Source: Psychrobacter piscatorii
GTDB lineage: Bacteria > Pseudomonadota > Gammaproteobacteria > Pseudomonadales > Moraxellaceae
Length of the DNA stretch: 64,000 nt
Direction of reading: 5' to 3'
NCBI RefSeq assembly: GCF_904846415.1
Contig: NZ_CAJHAR010000014.1
Coordinates: 27,584-91,583, forward strand
The notes beneath the pieces were generated by a model that was given only the letters and a program-made list of their open reading frames with translations, searched no databases and was not told the DNA's origin. The position numbers and the translations under genes are program-made. Below are positions 47,409-57,856 of the stretch, one piece after another (positions within the stretch are counted from its first letter, which is position 1; every line of letters starts with the position of its first letter).

Positions 47409-50400
47409 CTAAATCATTTTCCACGTCATGTCATTTTCGCTCAAACGATGATAATTTAGCTGAGGGTAAGCCGATAAATCCACGTTTTGTAAATTATTCA
47501 GTGCAGTAAGTAGTGCCTCATAATAAGGCTCAATCATCGCAAATTGTACTGGTGTTGTATGCTGTACATTCAATAAGCACTTGTCCTCTAAGTCTTGGCT
47601 AGCCTGACGTAGCTGCGGCACTCCTGTATAACGACTGCCGCCCAATATGCGATGAGCAATTTGTGCCAATAAGTTACGATCACGAGCTTCCCATGCTTGA
47701 GTCAGTGCTTGCTTTTCCTCGTTAATCGTATCGAGCATCATAATGATGAGCTTGGCGGCCAAATCAGGTTTGTTTGCTGAGCGAGTAAGCGCATCTTGCC
47801 AGTCTAAAACATCAGACGTATCCGTTGTACTGAGGTTTTTTTGATGAAGGTTGTGATCCGTTTGCTCATATAGCCTTTTATCCATATTCGCTGTTATGTC
47901 TTCAGCAGAATTATCTATCGGTTCTTTTGGTGGATGCAATAATGATTCTTGCCCTTGCTTATGTAAACGTAGGCTCTCATAGCGAGGCTGGTTCTCACGG
48001 GTGGTCTCTCGTCTATAATCGTCACGGGGCTGACTGTCACGCAAGTAGTCATCACGGATTTTTTTCAGTGATAATGGTCGAGTGACTTTTGGCGGTTCTG
48101 TGATTTCAGTCCTATTACGAACGCTTTCGTTGTCTTTGACCATCGGATAAATGGCGGTCTTTTGATCTGAAAGCGGCGTGGATTGTTCTGTGAGATTTAA
48201 ATTTTCAGAGTCAGTATTTTGTAAGTTAGAAGCTTGCAAATCAGTATCAGGCAACGCTGTTAGTTGCGGCGTGGTGCTTTTTCGGCCTAGCCACTTTTGT
48301 AGTACTTGCAATAACTGAGGTTGGCTGATTGGTTTGCCAACGTAGTCGTTGATACCACTGGCGATAAGTTTATCACGCTCATCAGCTAGGCCATGTGCTG
48401 TCAGGGCGATAATAGGAATACGACTGTCCGTAGCCTCAATATTGCGAATTTGCTTGGCTGCTTCATGACCTGACATGCGCGGCATTTGGATATCCATGAA
48501 TATCAAATCGATATGATTTTTGTCTTGGGCAGCGATTTTATCTTCGATCCCCATATCTTCAGCATAAAATGTATTGCTTGATTTTTTGTTGACCTCATCA
48601 CGTGTTTCGGCTTTTGAGAGTTGCGTTTTATTCGATAGACTCTGCTTATCGTTTTTAGCAGATTTGATGTTTTTGGTTTGTTGTTTGCTGATAATCTCTA
48701 TTGCATCAAAGCCACTGCTCGCTGTCATTACCTGAATGCCAAGCTCGCTCAGCAATGCATCGAGCACCAATAAGTTTGGCAGGTGATCATCAACGGCTAA
48801 TACGGTTACGCCTTTCCAGCGTGGTTCTTGTAGGCTCTTTGGCATACTACGGTTTTGTGTATCGAGCATCGCGTACAGCTGTCTTTTGTCCAATGGCTCA
48901 TACAAGATATTGGCTTGATAACGGTTTAGCAGCGCTTGGTCAGCCGCCACTTGATAGCCAAATACGGCAAGTTTGCCTTGATAATGTAGCCGTATCTGCT
49001 TGAGTAGCGCCATCATATCGTCTTGCGTGTCATCATCAACAATAACCCAATCCCAAAAGTTGCCATGCTCTTTGAGTGACTCGAGCACCCCTGGCAATGA
49101 ATTGGCTTGGGTAAGTTTAATCGGCAAGTACTGCAAGCTGGCCTTCAACACTTGTATTGAGGCGGTATGACTGATCCAAACCAATACGTTAAATTCATCA
49201 GTCTCGCTCGCAAGCGGTGCCAATATCGGTAGCTCGATAGTCTGACCAGTTGGTGCTTCTAACACATCGACATGTGCTGGCATGCGAAACCAAAACGTCG
49301 CGCCTTGATTGGCGATGTTCTCTTGAGCATTGTCATGAAAGCCGATATCACCGCCCATCAAACGCGTTAATTGCTTGGAGATAACCAGTCCCAATCCCGT
49401 ACCACCATATTGGCGCGTGATTGACGGATCACCTTGGCTAAAGCTCTGAAACAGCATTTTTTGATCAGCAAGCGAAATACCTTTACCACTGTCTTGCACG
49501 CTAATCATCAAATAGTTATCACGATGATCGTCCAAGCTGACCCGTACGACCACATCGCCACTATCTGTGAACTTGATGGCATTCCCCACTATATTGGTCA
49601 ATACTTGCTTAAGGCGTAGCGCATCGCCATTGATACGCATGGGCACATCGTTATAGAACAATACGGCCATACGCAGACCTTTCTCCGCAGAGACAGGAGA
49701 AAGCATATCAACCACATCATAAATGGTGTCATACAAATCAAACTCATGACGATCAAGCACTAGCTTGCCCGCCTCAATCTTAGAAAAATCTAGAACGTCA
49801 TTGACCAAAGCAAGCAGGTGAGCTGAGGATTTGCGGATGGTCTGTACGTATAAATCCTGTTCAGGATTGAGCTCACCGTGACGCGCTAATAAGTTAATAA
49901 AGCCATCGATACTGTTCAACGGCGTGCGCAGTTCGTGACTGATATTGGCCAAAAATGCTGACTTGGCTTGGCTGGTCGAGATGGCGGCATCACGCGCATT
50001 TCGAATAGAGATATTTTGCATTTCCATCTCATCAAATGCCAAACGCAGATCGTCTTCGGTTTGCTCGGCATGGTCTTTAAGCTCTTGAAAACTTCTATGG
50101 AGGCGACGGAATGTCTTGACCAAATCTTGCTGTAATAAATTAAGCTCACCGTCCGACTCTACTGGTACAGGCTGATATAAGTTATCGACATGGGTACGTT
50201 GTAATTGCAAACGCAGCTCATAGATAGGTGCAATCCAACGTTTTGAGTAAATATTTAAGCTGAGTAGTAAGATTAAAATAGTGAACAAGCCGGTAATGAC
50301 CAGCGCCATCGCAATACGATAACGGGCGATATAGAGAGGTTCATTATCCATATCGACCAGCAGCCACAACGTCTGCCCTTCAAACTCACCCAATACGCTG

Positions 50401-50861
50401 CCATATGCCGTGCCTACAGGCGTTGGTTTTTGCGATAAAAACTTTGCTGAATCACTGATTAGCGGCCATTTCTCGTTCAGACCATAGCCTACAGTGGCCA
50501 GTACTTGATTGCCCTCATTGATAATAGCAATACGCTGTACGTGTTGCTCAGACTGCATACGCCCGAGTTTATCTTGTATGCTTTCGAGCGTCGTCATCGC
50601 CGTTTGCGACGCATCCGCCGCGCCACTACCTATTTGCTGACGCTCTTGCTCTAATAAATCAGGAATCAGCTCTGCAATGGCAGGTGTGTAACGAATCAGC
50701 ACCGCTTCAGCCAACACTTCTTGCTCAGAATCGCTCGCTCGCATGGTTTCGTGAAATACCAAAATACCGCCCACCGCAGCCAACACGCAGATGGGTAAAA
50801 ACACCAGTATAATCAGCTGCCCATAGGCACTGCTGGTATTGAAACGTTTTTTATATGCCAT
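47409..50861 (-). CDS. gacS: Hybrid sensor histidine kinase GacS/BarA
   Basis: The protein has 1150 residues: TM1 (about 13-35), a periplasmic domain, TM2 (about 183-203), HAMP, HisKA with His309 (ANISHELRTPLN), HATPase with NIVGNAIKF and GGTGLGL, a degenerate receiver (about 555-670), a true receiver with Asp790 (DLIFMDIQMPRMSG), a linker and C-terminal Hpt His1070 (AHRILGGSRYTG). It phosphorylates GacA and controls the small RNAs of the Rsm/Csr system. The receiver carries a roughly 50-residue polar insertion (about 727-780) between helix 2 and strand 3. Position opposite cysM-rlmD-relA matches Pseudomonas. Confidence 0.92.
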   Translation of the reverse strand: MAYKKRFNTSSAYGQLIILVFLPICVLAAVGGILVFHETMRASDSEQEVLAEAVLIRYTPAIAELIPDLLEQERQQIGSGAADASQTAMTTLESIQDKLGRMQSEQHVQRIAIINEGNQVLATVGYGLNEKWPLISDSAKFLSQKPTPVGTAYGSVLGEFEGQTLWLLVDMDNEPLYIARYRIAMALVITGLFTILILLLSLNIYSKRWIAPIYELRLQLQRTHVDNLYQPVPVESDGELNLLQQDLVKTFRRLHRSFQELKDHAEQTEDDLRLAFDEMEMQNISIRNARDAAISTSQAKSAFLANISHELRTPLNSIDGFINLLARHGELNPEQDLYVQTIRKSSAHLLALVNDVLDFSKIEAGKLVLDRHEFDLYDTIYDVVDMLSPVSAEKGLRMAVLFYNDVPMRINGDALRLKQVLTNIVGNAIKFTDSGDVVVRVSLDDHRDNYLMISVQDSGKGISLADQKMLFQSFSQGDPSITRQYGGTGLGLVISKQLTRLMGGDIGFHDNAQENIANQGATFWFRMPAHVDVLEAPTGQTIELPILAPLASETDEFNVLVWISHTASIQVLKASLQYLPIKLTQANSLPGVLESLKEHGNFWDWVIVDDDTQDDMMALLKQIRLHYQGKLAVFGYQVAADQALLNRYQANILYEPLDKRQLYAMLDTQNRSMPKSLQEPRWKGVTVLAVDDHLPNLLVLDALLSELGIQVMTASSGFDAIEIISKQQTKNIKSAKNDKQSLSNKTQLSKAETRDEVNKKSSNTFYAEDMGIEDKIAAQDKNHIDLIFMDIQMPRMSGHEAAKQIRNIEATDSRIPIIALTAHGLADERDKLIASGINDYVGKPISQPQLLQVLQKWLGRKSTTPQLTALPDTDLQASNLQNTDSENLNLTEQSTPLSDQKTAIYPMVKDNESVRNRTEITEPPKVTRPLSLKKIRDDYLRDSQPRDDYRRETTRENQPRYESLRLHKQGQESLLHPPKEPIDNSAEDITANMDKRLYEQTDHNLHQKNLSTTDTSDVLDWQDALTRSANKPDLAAKLIIMMLDTINEEKQALTQAWEARDRNLLAQIAHRILGGSRYTGVPQLRQASQDLEDKCLLNVQHTTPVQFAMIEPYYEALLTALNNLQNVDLSAYPQLNYHRLSENDMTWKMI

Positions 50862-51439
50862 GCTCGCTCTACTCTCTACGAAAATGCTGTCTGTGAATTT
50901 TGTTACAGTCTCTACGCTACCATAAAAAATGCCTAGGCCTGCCAGCTTGTCTTTTAATGATACGCCTTTTATAGCTCAAGATTATCTTAACAGGATTCTA
51001 TAAATGGCGGTTAAACATTAGAGGTTGGTCAAATAGTCACTTTGACCAACAGACCCTTGATAAGACGTGCTAAATGTTGACTTGCTCTATCACAAACTGA
51101 CTTTATCAAAAAACAGCGTCGCCACACTACAATATACATTGATGCCTCATTCAAAAAATGACCAGTCGTAGGCTAATCCAGTGACCATTATTCTTTTATG
51201 CAGTAAGCGCAGCTAGCAACAAAATGATATAATGACGCAACTTTTTATTTGCCACAATAGACCGCTTACCCTCATGATGAATGAGAGCGTGCTCTAATGC
51301 CGCCAAGTTTTGGTTTGCTTCTCACCATAAACCAATATACAAAACGGCTGTCTCAAATTATGATCAAACAATAAAAAACAGTGATCCAATCAAAGCGATC
51401 ACCCAAGTACATATTTTAAAAAATCAATAAGGATACCTT
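50862..51439. other. Divergent spacer between gacS and cysM
   Basis: About 580 bases without an ORF. It contains a perfect 10-bp inverted repeat (51024-51033 with 51041-51050, arms GTTGGTCAAA/TTTGACCAAC) and TATAAT (51228-51233). Nothing resembling a GGA-rich Rsm RNA was seen. Confidence 0.4.
51024..51050. repeat. 27-nt inverted repeat between gacS and cysM
   Basis: Perfect 10-bp arms flank a 7-nt centre. No T-run follows, so it looks like an operator or RNA hairpin rather than a terminator. Confidence 0.45.
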
Positions 51440-52414
51440 ATGTCCGCGACGGCCATGTCAAATGCCAACTTTATCACTCAAGTGACCACGCTTGCCGATT
51501 GTGTCGGTCAAACGCCACTGGTTAAACTGCAGCGCCTACCTGAACAAGAGCATATCGAAAATGGCGCGACGTTATTGGCCAAATTAGAAGGCAATAACCC
51601 TGCTGGCTCTGTAAAAGATCGCCCTGCTTTTAATATGATCTATCAAGCAGAACAGCGCGGTGATATCAAACCCGGCGACACATTGATTGAAGCCACTAGC
51701 GGCAATACTGGCATTGCATTAGCCATGGTCGCGGCGATGCGCGGCTATCCGATGACATTACTGATGCCAACCAACTCTACTCAAGAGCGTAAAGATGCCA
51801 TGATTGCTTACGGCGCGACGTTGATCGAAGTCGATGAAGGCATGGAAGCGGCACGTGATTTGGCATTGCAGATGCAAGCCGATGGCAAAGGCATCGTACT
51901 GGATCAGTTTAATAATCCTGACAATAGCCAAGCACATTACCTGACTACAGGGCCTGAGCTGTGGGCGCAAACTGACGGTAAAATCACCCATTTTATTAGC
52001 TCCATGGGCACCACTGGTACCATCACTGGTGTCTCACGTTATTTGAAAGAACAAAATCCAGACGTTAAAATCATTGGTTTGCAACCTGATGAGGAAGCTT
52101 CCATTGCTGGCATTCGCCGTTGGCCTGCCGCTTATATGCCGGGTATTTTTGACGCAGATTTGGTCGATGAGATTATGGATGTCGATCAGCGTATCGCTGA
52201 AGTCTACATGCGCAAACTGGCAAAAACTGAAGGTATTTTTGCTGGAGTGTCCTCAGGTGCAGCGGCATGGGCAGCAACGCAAGTAGCCAAAAATAATCTT
52301 GATGCCGTCATTGCCTTTATTGTCTGTGATCGTGGAGACCGTTATTTATCGACAGGTTTATACAATGTTGATGACAGTCATATCGATAATGATTCAGATA
52401 ACGCAGCACAGTAA
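51440..52414 (+). CDS. cysM: Cysteine synthase B (O-acetylserine sulfhydrylase)
   Basis: A 324-residue PLP enzyme. The Schiff-base Lys lies in GSVKDRPAF. EATSGNTGIALAM is the substrate loop and SSMGTTGTITG the phosphate cradle. The CysM-type C-terminal RRWPAAYMPGIFD is present. It uses sulfide or thiosulfate with O-acetylserine. It lies first in a forward block with the exonuclease, rlmD and relA. Confidence 0.93.
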   Translation: MSATAMSNANFITQVTTLADCVGQTPLVKLQRLPEQEHIENGATLLAKLEGNNPAGSVKDRPAFNMIYQAEQRGDIKPGDTLIEATSGNTGIALAMVAAMRGYPMTLLMPTNSTQERKDAMIAYGATLIEVDEGMEAARDLALQMQADGKGIVLDQFNNPDNSQAHYLTTGPELWAQTDGKITHFISSMGTTGTITGVSRYLKEQNPDVKIIGLQPDEEASIAGIRRWPAAYMPGIFDADLVDEIMDVDQRIAEVYMRKLAKTEGIFAGVSSGAAAWAATQVAKNNLDAVIAFIVCDRGDRYLSTGLYNVDDSHIDNDSDNAAQ

Positions 52415-52438
52415 GCTTATAACAATGCAGGATTCTTT

Positions 52439-53263
52439 ATGTCACAAGCTCTACCGTCCGACCCTATACTAGTTTTTGATATTGAGACGGTCGCCGATAT
52501 CGATGCAGCTCGCCGTATCTATCCGCAATTGACCGATCTTAATGATGCAGATACGTTGAGCGCGCTGACGGCGATACGCACGCAAGAAGCAGGACACGAT
52601 TTTATGCGCTTGCCATTGCAGCGCATTGTCTGTATTTCCGCTTTATATATCAAAGATGGCAAGTTATCGCTATTTTCGTTGACCGCAGATAAGTTTAGCG
52701 AAAAAGACATTCTTGCCAAGTTTTTTCGGGCATTCAGTGATCTTGAAACCTTGCCACAGCTCATCAGTTGGAATGGTTCAGGCTTTGACATACCTGTACT
52801 GATATATCGCGCTATGCAATATGATTTGTCAGCGCCATGGCTGTTTGAAGAAGGCGAACGTATCAAAAATATGCGCTTTGATAACTACGTCAATCGCTTC
52901 CATACGCGTCATCTTGATTTAATGGACAGATTTAGTCAGTACGGTGCCAGTCGCCGCGAAGCCATGGATATCGTCGCCAGTTTATATGGATTACCGGGCA
53001 AAACTGACGTTGATGGTAGCATGGTGGGCGCGCTCGTCAGTAGTGGTGACTGGCAGACACTCTCCATCTATTGTGAGTCTGATGTGATGAACACTTGGCT
53101 CATCTATCTTCGCTGGCTACGTCTGACAGGAAAGTTATCCTCACCAGACTTTGATGCTTGGCAACAGCAGAGTTATGACTATCTAGCAAAATATACCCAA
53201 GCCGATGGTAGCCCAAGACATCAAGAGTTCATCGCTGACTGGTCATCGGCACCCAAATTATAG
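52439..53263 (+). CDS. PolB-like 3'-5' exonuclease domain protein
   Basis: A 274-residue DnaQ/RNase H-fold exonuclease of the PolB-related group. Exo I is VFDIETVAD (D-x-E), exo II is SWNGSGFDIPVL, and exo III contains YCESDVMNTW. These are the metal-binding acids, so it should be active. The role is unknown; repair or RNA turnover is plausible. The gene lies 24 nt after cysM and 62 nt before rlmD, so it is probably co-transcribed. Confidence 0.85.
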   Translation: MSQALPSDPILVFDIETVADIDAARRIYPQLTDLNDADTLSALTAIRTQEAGHDFMRLPLQRIVCISALYIKDGKLSLFSLTADKFSEKDILAKFFRAFSDLETLPQLISWNGSGFDIPVLIYRAMQYDLSAPWLFEEGERIKNMRFDNYVNRFHTRHLDLMDRFSQYGASRREAMDIVASLYGLPGKTDVDGSMVGALVSSGDWQTLSIYCESDVMNTWLIYLRWLRLTGKLSSPDFDAWQQQSYDYLAKYTQADGSPRHQEFIADWSSAPKL

Positions 53264-53325
53264 AAACCGTATTATTAGCAGTTTGTTATTCTCCTCTTAT
53301 AGTTATTTATTATTAAGGCAGGTTT

Positions 53326-54882
53326 ATGCAACCCACCGATTCCAAAACGTCGACAGCAACTGATGCAACATCGCAGAACAATGTTACTCAAACCAGTGAT
53401 ACCCAAAAGATTGCTATTCCGCCTAGCAAGAAAAAATCTAAGCCGTCATCAAAAACGCGTCGTCGTCTAAAAGATGCAGAGCCGATTCCTTTTACCGTTG
53501 ATAGATTGTCACATGACGGTCGCGGTGTTGCCATCTATGGCCATGGTTTTGGAGTTGATGACGGTCACGCTGAAGACAAGCATGGCAAAACAGTCTTTGT
53601 CAGTTTTGCGTTGCCAGGTGAAAGCGCATTGGTCAAAATAACCAATAGCCGTGCCAGTTTTGAGGAAGGCGATGCAATCAACATCACTGCCAATCCAAAT
53701 CCTGAACGTGCTGTGCCGCCTTGCCCACACTTTGGCGTCTGCGGCGGCTGCAACTTGCAGCACTGGGAGCCAGAGGCACAGATAAACTTTAAGCAGTCTG
53801 TACTTGCTGAGATGCTGATGCATCAAGCCAATGCAGAGCCTGATAATTGGCTCGCGCCTGTCATCGGCGATCGCCTCGGCTATCGTACTAAAGCACGATT
53901 GGGCGTGCGCTATGTGGTCAAAAAAGAAACCGCGCTTGTTGGCTTTCGTGAACGCTCAAGTAACTTTTTGGCAGAGCTCAATGAGTGTCATATCTTAGAC
54001 CCACGTATTGGTTTTGAGATCGAAAACTTAAAAACGCTTATCAGCACGCTAGAGAGCCGTGACAAGATTGCCCAGCTTGAGCTTGCGATGGGTGAGGAAT
54101 TACCAGAGCTTCCTGATGGCAACCAACCCGTTGCGCTTATCGTGCGTCACTTAGAACCATTATCAGATGCCGATATAGACAAATTAAAAAGTTTTTTTGC
54201 GGCGCGCAATTGGCAGCTATATCTACAGTCGAAAGGCGCTGATAGCATCCAGCGTATTGCACTAACAGATGCTGATGATTTAAGCGAGCAATTTGGTCGT
54301 TTGTATTATCAACTGCCAGAGTATGATTTGACGTTTGAGTTTATCCCTACTGACTTTACCCAAGTCAATCTGTCTGTCAACCGTCAAATGACCAAGCTGG
54401 CTTGTGACTTATTAGACTTAAAAGCAGGTGAGCGAGTATTGGATTTATTCAGCGGTCTGGGCAACTTTAGCTTGCCACTCGCACGCCTCGTTGGTGAGAC
54501 CGGCTCAGTAGTTGGGGTCGAAGGTAGCGAAGCCATGACCGAGCGTGCTGCTGACAATGCGCGCCGCAACAATATCGACAATACTGAGTTTTATAGCCAA
54601 GATTTGACAAAAGACTGTACGGACAAGCCATGGGCCAATCAAGGTTTTGACGCGCTATTAATCGATCCACCACGTTCTGGCGCTTGGGAGATTATGCAGT
54701 ATTTGCCAAAGTTCAATGCTGAGCGAATTGTGTATGTCTCCTGTAATCCAGCAACCCTCGCCCGTGATACAAAAGCATTGTTAGAGCAAGGCTATCGTCT
54801 GACTCATGCTGGCGTCATGGATATGTTCTGCCATACGGGTCATGTTGAATCTATCGCTCGCTTTGAAAAGGTCGCGGTTTAA
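53326..54882 (+). CDS. rlmD: 23S rRNA (uracil(1939)-C5)-methyltransferase RlmD
   Basis: The protein has 518 residues. A Lys/Ser-rich N-terminal extension (about 45 residues) precedes a TRAM domain ([15 protein letters not shown]). The iron-sulfur Cys set is [10 protein letters not shown] plus a later Cys. The SAM motif [22 protein letters not shown] and catalytic Cys in [11 protein letters not shown] are intact. It methylates U1939 of 23S rRNA. relA follows, as in Pseudomonas. Confidence 0.94.
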   Translation: MQPTDSKTSTATDATSQNNVTQTSDTQKIAIPPSKKKSKPSSKTRRRLKDAEPIPFTVDRLSHDGRGVAIYGHGFGVDDGHAEDKHGKTVFVSFALPGESALVKITNSRASFEEGDAINITANPNPERAVPPCPHFGVCGGCNLQHWEPEAQINFKQSVLAEMLMHQANAEPDNWLAPVIGDRLGYRTKARLGVRYVVKKETALVGFRERSSNFLAELNECHILDPRIGFEIENLKTLISTLESRDKIAQLELAMGEELPELPDGNQPVALIVRHLEPLSDADIDKLKSFFAARNWQLYLQSKGADSIQRIALTDADDLSEQFGRLYYQLPEYDLTFEFIPTDFTQVNLSVNRQMTKLACDLLDLKAGERVLDLFSGLGNFSLPLARLVGETGSVVGVEGSEAMTERAADNARRNNIDNTEFYSQDLTKDCTDKPWANQGFDALLIDPPRSGAWEIMQYLPKFNAERIVYVSCNPATLARDTKALLEQGYRLTHAGVMDMFCHTGHVESIARFEKVAV

Positions 54883-55263
54883 TTTTGACCCTTATGATGT
54901 AATTCATGAGAGCATCCAAAATAGCCGTTTCATAGCAGCATGGCTCAACCCAAAATGTGGATGAGTTTTTGCCAATAAGTCGCGGCTATTTCACGTAATT
55001 AACCATAGTCATTACAGAGCCTCGCTTGATTTGTCACTTCAAAGTGAGATAATACTAAACAATCTTTTTATATTTTAAATAAGGGTATAAGAAGTACTTG
55101 CACTCATAGCTTTATATATTTTACGCGCATTTTATAGCTGCTAAAAATCAGATTTTTAGCAGTTGTATTGGTTTATAGCTGGCACTTTATGAATCGTTCT
55201 TTCAGAGTGTGTGCATAGTAGATGAGGTTATAATCAATTCAAAATAGCTAAGAGGAGTCGGCT
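54883..55263. other. Structured spacer between rlmD and relA
   Basis: No ORF. It holds a perfect 11-bp hairpin (55138-55162) and a distant 9-bp pairing AAATAGCCG/CGGCTATTT (54919-54927, 54983-54991). TATAAT at 55229-55234 lacks a good -35. AGGAG at 55253-55257 serves relA. Confidence 0.4.
55138..55162 (+). terminator. Hairpin between rlmD and relA
   Basis: Arms CTGCTAAAAAT/ATTTTTAGCAG have a 3-nt loop. Only a modest T-rich tail (TTGTATTGGTTT) follows, so termination may be partial. Confidence 0.5.
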
Positions 55264-57801
55264 ATGGTAAAAATTCGTGAAGGATTACCGCTGGTGGATG
55301 GACAAACCACGCAGGCCGATAGTGCAGCACTTGCGGCGCAATTGGTGGCGAGCCAACGCTCCCACCAGTCTGCCAATAGTTACGCCCAAATTCCCCTCGA
55401 TATCAAATACCAGCTGTCAACTCACAAGCTACATACGACTTTTGATCGATCAGCGGCACATACTTATGATGGCCTCGACCCTGCGCTTGAAAACGAGTAT
55501 CTGGACAATACCTATACGCTCTCAGACGAAGAGCTCGAATCCATTGATTTAGATCAAGCCAATATTGATGTACCCACTTGGCTCGACAATGTGGCGAAGC
55601 GTATTGGACAAGAGTCTGTACCTCATCTGAGTGCTGCTTGTGAGTTTATCCGTAGTCACATGAATACTAGCGAGTCTGAGCGCTCAGGTGCTTACGTCAC
55701 TGGTATTGGCATGACAGACATATTGACCTATCTCTATCAAGATGAAGACGCGCTGGTTGCGGCCATGCTATATCGCAGTGCACGCAAATCCATCATCAGT
55801 CTCGCTGAAGTCGAGAAAAATTTTGGTGCGGATATCTTGACTCTTGTCAAAGACACTTTAGCAATGGGGAAACTCTCAGAGATTATTGAGAGCAATAAAC
55901 GCTTAGAAGATCATTTCGTCAATAATCAGCGTGACCAGCTATCAAATATTTATAGCATGCTCATCTCTGTTACTAACGACGTGCGGGTGGTACTCATCAA
56001 ATTGGCAGAGCGTACCTTTGCCATGCGTGAGTTGACGTTCTCTAGACCCGAGCGTCAAACTCGTGTCGCACGTGAGGTCATGACTATTTATGCCCCATTA
56101 GCGCATCGCCTAGGTATCGCGCAGCTTAAATGGGAGCTTGAGGATTTGGCGTTTCGCTATCTTGCGCCTGATAGGTACAAAGAGATTGCCAAGCTACTGT
56201 CCGAAAAACGTAGCGAACGAGAGTCTTATATTCAGCGTGTAGAAGACAAGCTCAATGAGGCATTAGCGAATGCCGGCATTGAGGGCGAAGTATCCGGACG
56301 TGTTAAGCACATCTACTCTATTTACCGCAAAATGAAGCTCAAAGGCTTATCCTTTGACCAGCTTTATGATATTCGTGCATTACGAGTATTGGTCAATAAT
56401 CCTTCAGACTGTTATCACGTCTTAGGCTTGGTACACGGTTTGTGGCGTTATATTCCTGAGCAATTTGACGATTATATTACCAACCCAAAGTCAAACGGCT
56501 ACCGCTCACTACATACCGCCGTCATTGCCGAAAACAAATCGCTTGAAGTACAGATTCGTACTCAAGAAATGCACTTTGAAGCAGAGCTTGGCATGTGCGC
56601 ACATGTCAATTACAAAGAAGGCCTGAAGAATAAAAAAGACAACTACTTAAATCAAAGAATCAGCTCGCTACGTCAGCTACTGTCTATTAACAACGAAACC
56701 CGTAATCAGCCGCGCTCAGCTGTCATGACAGGCGAAGAGCTAGATGACATGGAGTTTGACGAAGAAGAGCAACTCGTTGATTTTGATGAGCTCGAGCGTA
56801 TCTATATTTTCAGCCGTGACGGTGACATTACCGAGCTACCAAAAGGTGCAACCGTTCTCGACTTTGCCTATTATGTGCATACCCAAGTTGGTAACCGTGC
56901 GCAGGCAGCCCGAGTCAATCAGCGCTATGTGCCATTGACTTATCAGCTAAAAACAGGCGAACAAGTTGAGATCATCACCAAGGCATCGCGTGAGCCCAAT
57001 CGTGATTGGCTAGTTGCCTCACTGGGCTATATTCATACCAATCGCGCACGCTCAAAACTGCGTCAATGGTTCAACAAACAAGACCGTGATAAGAATATTG
57101 AGATAGGTCGTCAGATGCTCAGCAAAGAGCTTGAGCGCTTATCTGTGCATCCCAATAGCATCGACTTAAATGACTACATCCAGCATTTTCATGTCAATAC
57201 GACCGATGATATTATCGTGGGGCTTGTCACAGGTGATATTGGTCTCAACCAGCTCACCAGCCATATTTCTCGGCAGCTACATCTGGAGCCTGAGATACCA
57301 CCAGAAAACTTTGCACCGCATGTCGATACCAGAGATGCAAGCAAGCTCGATGCCTACAAAATCCGTATCGATGGTCTGGATAATATTGAAATCAACTTAG
57401 CAGGCTGCTGCCACCCTGTACATGGTGAACCAATTGCCGGATACATTACCTTATCGCGAGGTGTCAGCGTTCATAACCGCGGTTGCCCTGAGTATCTGCG
57501 TTTGGTCGAGCGTGATCCTGAGCGCAAAATAGAGGCAGCTTGGCAAGTACAATCTGGTCGCTATCAGCCAGTTGATATCCATGTAGAAGCATACGATAGA
57601 CGCGGCCTGTTGCGTGATTTGACACAGATTATTGATAAAGAAAACGTCAATATCCGCAAAGTTGAAACGCTTAGTAACGATGACAATATCGCCTTTTTGA
57701 AATTTCATATTGAAGTTTCAGGGTTGGCGCATCTCTCTAAGCTACTCGCCAAACTAGAACAACAGCATGGTATCTTGCATGCTCGTCGCGCTGTGGCTTA
57801 G
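55264..57801 (+). CDS. relA: GTP pyrophosphokinase RelA
   Basis: The protein has 845 residues. The pseudo-hydrolase domain (about 115-260) lacks the HD residues of SpoT (AMLYRSARKS where an HD would lie), so it is a synthetase-only RelA. The synthetase core has GRVKHIYSIYRKM, LYDIRALRVLV, YRSLHTAVI and EVQIRTQEMH. A TGS domain (LPKGATVLDFAYYVHTQVG), a zinc-finger/helical region with CCHPVHG, and a C-terminal ACT domain (GLLRDLTQIIDKENVNI) follow. It makes (p)ppGpp on stalled ribosomes. Confidence 0.96.
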   Translation: MVKIREGLPLVDGQTTQADSAALAAQLVASQRSHQSANSYAQIPLDIKYQLSTHKLHTTFDRSAAHTYDGLDPALENEYLDNTYTLSDEELESIDLDQANIDVPTWLDNVAKRIGQESVPHLSAACEFIRSHMNTSESERSGAYVTGIGMTDILTYLYQDEDALVAAMLYRSARKSIISLAEVEKNFGADILTLVKDTLAMGKLSEIIESNKRLEDHFVNNQRDQLSNIYSMLISVTNDVRVVLIKLAERTFAMRELTFSRPERQTRVAREVMTIYAPLAHRLGIAQLKWELEDLAFRYLAPDRYKEIAKLLSEKRSERESYIQRVEDKLNEALANAGIEGEVSGRVKHIYSIYRKMKLKGLSFDQLYDIRALRVLVNNPSDCYHVLGLVHGLWRYIPEQFDDYITNPKSNGYRSLHTAVIAENKSLEVQIRTQEMHFEAELGMCAHVNYKEGLKNKKDNYLNQRISSLRQLLSINNETRNQPRSAVMTGEELDDMEFDEEEQLVDFDELERIYIFSRDGDITELPKGATVLDFAYYVHTQVGNRAQAARVNQRYVPLTYQLKTGEQVEIITKASREPNRDWLVASLGYIHTNRARSKLRQWFNKQDRDKNIEIGRQMLSKELERLSVHPNSIDLNDYIQHFHVNTTDDIIVGLVTGDIGLNQLTSHISRQLHLEPEIPPENFAPHVDTRDASKLDAYKIRIDGLDNIEINLAGCCHPVHGEPIAGYITLSRGVSVHNRGCPEYLRLVERDPERKIEAAWQVQSGRYQPVDIHVEAYDRRGLLRDLTQIIDKENVNIRKVETLSNDDNIAFLKFHIEVSGLAHLSKLLAKLEQQHGILHARRAVA

Positions 57802-57856
57802 TTGAAATGCTAAGCTATCAATTATTCACTCAAAAATAGAGTTGTCATAAAACATC

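Noticed and set aside
50862..51439. Rsm/Csr-type small RNA next to gacS
   Set aside because: No cluster of GGA-containing loops and no T-run terminator.
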